Below are positions 6,771 through 9,615 of a DNA stretch of 9,615 nucleotides, one piece after another. Origin of the DNA: Alphaproteobacteria bacterium (GTDB taxonomy: Bacteria; Pseudomonadota; Alphaproteobacteria; Micavibrionales; Micavibrionaceae); assembly GCA_023301785.1 (NCBI GenBank), contig JALZUF010000181.1, forward strand, positions 1 to 9,615. Direction: 5' to 3'. The notes under the pieces were generated by a model that saw nothing but the letters and a program-made list of their open reading frames with translations, was not told where the DNA came from and did no database searches. Made by a program: the position numbers and the translations under genes. Each line of letters opens with the position of its first letter. Position 1 is the first letter of the stretch.

Positions 6771-9207
6771 ATTTTATTTCTTGTTCGGACGACGGTGTTT
6801 CATTTGCGTTTGATATCTTATCTGTTTTTAAGGAGACAAAGCCTGTTTTTCGATCAATGTGTTTCTCGCTGAATGACACGTTGTTACTCAGGTCACTGTC
6901 TAATCCGAGTAAAGATTGGTGTGCCATGGCGGTAATTTTAATGAAACTGTCGTGGTTGTCTAAGTACATTAAACGGTGCAAATCATAAATTGGTGCAAAA
7001 GACGTAACGCCTTGTGATCTTCCATTCGCTAGTAATTTAGTCGTACCTGCGGTACTAACGGCAAAAGGGAATATGCGTTGTGGTGTAACACCAACATGAG
7101 AAAAATAGCTTTCGCCCATACGCGCAACGTTTTCTAGCTCAACTTCAAATGTTTCAGCGATAAATCTTCGCGCCATATCAAAATTAGTTATATCTGTGGG
7201 AAGCTCAAAACTTGGGCAACCAATGATAAATCCATTACCCTTATAACGTTGTGGTACAGGTAAATATTGTTCAACGATACCTGCCATAACTTCGCCGTTA
7301 ATTTGACGCGTTAAAGGAAGAACAACCGCCATATTCATAGAGCCTTCTTCGTTGATAATAAAATCTTTTTCGCGGGCGGCAAGACCAGTAATGCCGCCTT
7401 TGTTTTGTCCTTCATCAACAAAGACGGATTGCATCGTTTTAATTTGTCCGACTGTACCTTTTATTCCTTCATAACGATCATCTTCTGCAGACAGCTTAGA
7501 AATAATTTCTTCGATGCGTGTTGCTTTTTGTGGGTCTTCAGTTTGCAAGGTGAGAGCGCATTGCGCCCATGACTGGTAACTCACGCCAAGAAGTTCATAA
7601 AGTGCAAGAATTTGAACTTCAAGACGACTGCTGGGCAGGAAACCAACACCGACAGCATCAAGAAGTTGTTGTGCATTAATGGCGCGAATACTGCCGTTGA
7701 TTGAAAATCCAGAAACATCATCTAATATTTTTTGAGGTTTAGTACTTCCATCTTCTTTTTTTACGTTGATATAAAGTGTCTCAACGTGTTCATCAATACA
7801 ATCTGGTGCAGGATAAAAACCCGGTCCATCTTCAAAAAAATTATTCATCTGAGGGGTAAGCCCCATATACTTATTTGTAAATTTTAAAACGCTTCTGAAA
7901 TGTTTTGTATCTAACGCATCAATAGCACTTCGTGGTACAGAAAATGTCTCGGTTAGATGTCCTGACCATTGTTTACCATCAATGTTAGGGGCTTTGCGGG
8001 GAACGGTATTGACTAAGCACCTAGGAATTCCCTCGTGAATGTAAACAAACAGCTCGTCGTTTTCTGAAACGTAGTAAGGCAAAATTTCTGTGATGTGCTG
8101 ATTACGCGAAACTATGTCGTATGTGTATTCAGATTCGGTGTCGCGCATCGCCATGATATAAAGAACAGGGTCTGTTTCATTGCTCGGTTTACGCTCTGTT
8201 AGGGTTAGAGATTCTTTTTCGCTTGTTTTTTGCGAAACCATGACGAAACTAGTCTCGGGAGAACCCATCAGTTCGCCATCTTCAGTAAATAATTTAAGCT
8301 TTTTGTTGTAGTGGTTTTTGAGAATTTCTTCATTCCAGTGTGGCGCGGAATATAGTATACGGGCGCCAAAACTGCGCATCATGCGTGTAAAATCGTGACG
8401 TGTAAAAAAGCTATATTCCTTTTTAATTTCGTGTTCCCAACTACTACGTTGATCTTTTTTAAGAAGGAATTCGTACGCCCATTTTGCGGGTAGCCTAAAA
8501 AGACGTGTTCGTGGATAACGCGCAGGAAGTTCTTCAAGATAAAACCCCTGATAACCATCGCGGTCACGAGGGCGGGCATGTTTTGAATAATGGATGAGTA
8601 AATCAATTTCGGACAGATCTTTGATATCTTCAGAACGGCTAGGCTCGTCAGGCATTTCAACAATAACATATTCATCTTCTGGCCTCATAATATAGCCTTG
8701 TGTGAAAATGTACCCGCCTTTTTTAAGCAGCTTTATTTGTCGTGCAACTCTGTCGATTATAACTTGTTCATTAAAATTACTCTCAGAATATTTCTCATGC
8801 AAATTGAACGAGTTTACAATCGCATCAACAGATTCAAGGGGGATAAAATTTTTATGAATGTCGTGGTTTATATATTTTAAATTGGGTAGTTTATATTTTT
8901 TCTGAGCTTCTTTGACGGCTTTGGCGGATTCCTCCAAGCCTATGAATTCCATCGTCGGGTTCATCGTTGCCATGGCGTAGGTGATCGCACCATCTTGAGC
9001 GCGCATATTTAACACCTTTGCACCGCTTTCCAGAATGAGGTGCGACATAATAAACCAAGCTTGCTTGATATATTTTGCGGGAATTTCTTTGAGTAATGGA
9101 TTTGGTTCAATCTTTAACCCAACATGCATATTTGGTGCTTCGTCTTCAGGGGTGGATGGTGCGCTGGCATCTCCCCATGATTGATCCGTTGGATTAAATG
9201 GTAACAT
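6763..9207 (-). CDS. 814-aa protein: methyltransferase-like domain fused to two degenerate Nudix-like domains
   Basis: A large cytoplasmic protein I cannot assign to a named family. After an acidic, proline-containing lead (1-35), residues about 45-330 read as a class I SAM methyltransferase: GAKVLNMRAQDG (62-73) at motif I, EFIGLEES (87-94), NHDI (114-117), VDAIVNSFNLHEKYSE (127-142) and LLKKGGYIFTQGYIMRP (160-176). The motif I glycines are largely missing. Residues about 345-485 and 620-765 each resemble the ADP-sugar pyrophosphatase type of Nudix fold, with the catalytic box eroded: KFTNKYMGL at 442-450, then GPGFYPAPDCIDEHV at 461-475; and FELPTDITNFDMARRFIAET at 667-686, then GESYFSHVGVTPQR at 698-711. 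A helical linker lies between them. The first ATG is 8 nt from a TATAAT, so it may be read leaderless; Met27 is an alternative start. It is the first gene of an operon with the NDUFAF5-like gene and gloB. Confidence 0.88.
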   Translation of the reverse strand: MLPFNPTDQSWGDASAPSTPEDEAPNMHVGLKIEPNPLLKEIPAKYIKQAWFIMSHLILESGAKVLNMRAQDGAITYAMATMNPTMEFIGLEESAKAVKEAQKKYKLPNLKYINHDIHKNFIPLESVDAIVNSFNLHEKYSESNFNEQVIIDRVARQIKLLKKGGYIFTQGYIMRPEDEYVIVEMPDEPSRSEDIKDLSEIDLLIHYSKHARPRDRDGYQGFYLEELPARYPRTRLFRLPAKWAYEFLLKKDQRSSWEHEIKKEYSFFTRHDFTRMMRSFGARILYSAPHWNEEILKNHYNKKLKLFTEDGELMGSPETSFVMVSQKTSEKESLTLTERKPSNETDPVLYIMAMRDTESEYTYDIVSRNQHITEILPYYVSENDELFVYIHEGIPRCLVNTVPRKAPNIDGKQWSGHLTETFSVPRSAIDALDTKHFRSVLKFTNKYMGLTPQMNNFFEDGPGFYPAPDCIDEHVETLYINVKKEDGSTKPQKILDDVSGFSINGSIRAINAQQLLDAVGVGFLPSSRLEVQILALYELLGVSYQSWAQCALTLQTEDPQKATRIEEIISKLSAEDDRYEGIKGTVGQIKTMQSVFVDEGQNKGGITGLAAREKDFIINEEGSMNMAVVLPLTRQINGEVMAGIVEQYLPVPQRYKGNGFIIGCPSFELPTDITNFDMARRFIAETFEVELENVARMGESYFSHVGVTPQRIFPFAVSTAGTTKLLANGRSQGVTSFAPIYDLHRLMYLDNHDSFIKITAMAHQSLLGLDSDLSNNVSFSEKHIDRKTGFVSLKTDKISNANETPSSEQEIKYD

Positions 9208-9214
9208 TTGGCGA

Positions 9215-9226
9215 GATTATATAATC
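9215..9226. repeat. 12-bp perfect palindrome carrying TATAAT on both strands
   Basis: GATTATATAATC is its own reverse complement, so each strand shows TATAAT. It is loosely framed by GGC (9210-9212) and GCC (9227-9229). It lies in the divergent comF/814-aa gene region and overlaps the operon's -10, so it could also be an operator, but there is no direct evidence. Confidence 0.5.
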
Positions 9227-9243
9227 GCCCTAAAAAACGCAAT
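9216..9243 (-). promoter_or_regulatory. Promoter of the three-gene operon, predicting a leaderless mRNA
   Basis: On the - strand a consensus TATAAT (9216-9221) has TTGCGT 15 bp upstream (9237-9242), a short spacer with a TTG core. Only 8 nt separate the -10 from the ATG at 9207, so transcription would begin within about 2 nt of the start codon. No Shine-Dalgarno fits in that space. Confidence 0.5.
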
Positions 9244-9258
9244 CCTTAGCAATGGGTA

Positions 9259-9306
9259 TTGAGGGGCTAAAATAACAACTTTATATTTTTAGGTTAAGCT
9301 TATAAT
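9259..9306 (+). promoter_or_regulatory. Putative promoter elements for comF
   Basis: TTGAGG (9259-9264) and TATATT (9282-9287) are 17 bp apart, a good sigma70-like pair giving a start near 9294 and a leader of about 20 nt without a Shine-Dalgarno. A second, perfect TATAAT at 9301-9306 lies 7 nt before the ATG but has no good -35; if used, it would give a leaderless transcript. Confidence 0.4.
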
Positions 9307-9313
9307 ATTCGAT

Positions 9314-9615
9314 ATGAGCTTTTTGCATAAAACGTTGAACTTTATTTTACCGCCGCGCTGTATTGTGACTGGTGAGATTGTGGATTCTGTGGGCATTTTG
9401 TCTCCTGAAGCTTGGGCGGCATTGAGCTTTATTGGTGATCCACATTGTGTTCGTTGCGGTTTCCCATTTGAGTTTATGAGTGAGCCTGACTTTGAGGCAA
9501 ACAAAGATAATTTGTGCGGCGGATGCGTCAAAAAGCCTCCTATATATACGCAAGCGCGTTCGGCCTTGGTTTACGATGATGCCTCACGTGATTTGATATT
9601 GGGTTTCAAACATGG
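9314..9615 (+). CDS. comF: ComF-family phosphoribosyltransferase-like protein (N-terminal part, cut by window end)
   Basis: The first 100 residues of a ComF-type protein, related to the ComF competence factor and the GntX group, with an N-terminal zinc ribbon followed by a phosphoribosyltransferase domain that lies beyond the window. Visible signs are PPRC at 13-16, WAALSFIGDPHCVRCGFPF (36-54) with the C48-x2-C51 pair, CGGC (73-76), and the start of the catalytic domain ARSALVYDDASRDLILGFKH (81-100). The first zinc knuckle typical of the family is reduced to the single C16; the LCxxCW position reads LSPEAW (31-36), so one metal site is probably lost. ATG 9314 is the first start after an in-frame stop at 9290, and no Shine-Dalgarno precedes it. 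Divergent from the 814-aa gene. Confidence 0.9.
   Translation, partial: MSFLHKTLNFILPPRCIVTGEIVDSVGILSPEAWAALSFIGDPHCVRCGFPFEFMSEPDFEANKDNLCGGCVKKPPIYTQARSALVYDDASRDLILGFKH

Noticed and set aside
8379..8880. Small ORFs on both strands inside the methyltransferase-like part of the 814-aa gene
   Set aside because: Embedded in a long continuous frame with recognisable motifs; no start signals of their own.
9289..9553. - strand ORFs of 80 and 68 aa at the window end
   Set aside because: Antisense to comF, whose Cys motifs and family sequence are clear.

Overview
The window looks like chromosomal DNA of an AT-leaning alphaproteobacterium. The evidence is the set of lineage-typical genes: a TrcR/DUF1013 regulator, a DUF1192 protein, a YdcH/DUF465 protein, and a ComF homologue divergent from an operon carrying an NDUFAF5-type methyltransferase. 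A Micavibrionales or Rhodospirillales-like source is a guess. I see no mobile element, CRISPR array, tRNA or rRNA gene.

Left part (1-3280, + strand): the last codons of an unidentified gene, then a Na+/phosphate cotransporter with a C-terminal PhoU-like domain, followed 3 bp later by an ALDH7-family semialdehyde dehydrogenase. A weak U-tailed hairpin ends this unit. A YdcH-like 65-aa gene follows with its own promoter and a good Shine-Dalgarno. It converges on trcR (- strand) across a perfect 14-bp bidirectional terminator.

Middle (3635-5162): trcR reads leftward from a promoter at about 4456-4484. Its roughly 120-nt leader holds hairpins and a 14-codon reading frame. Divergent from it are two small genes, a 58-aa DUF1192 protein and a 118-aa conserved-looking protein with a basic tail.

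Right part (5191-9207, - strand): a compact three-gene operon with stop/start overlaps. In order of transcription it encodes an 814-aa protein (SAM-methyltransferase-like N-terminus plus two apparently degenerate Nudix-like domains), an NDUFAF5/BioC-like methyltransferase and a glyoxalase II. Its promoter has a perfect TATAAT only 8 nt from the ATG, which predicts a nearly leaderless mRNA. A truncated comF gene starts divergently at 9314 and also lacks a Shine-Dalgarno.

The most unusual item is the 814-aa methyltransferase/double-Nudix-like fusion. It has degenerate catalytic motifs in every domain and is translationally coupled to a second methyltransferase. The second most interesting item is the possible leader peptide and structured leader of trcR. 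All family assignments come from reading motifs by eye; no search was run.
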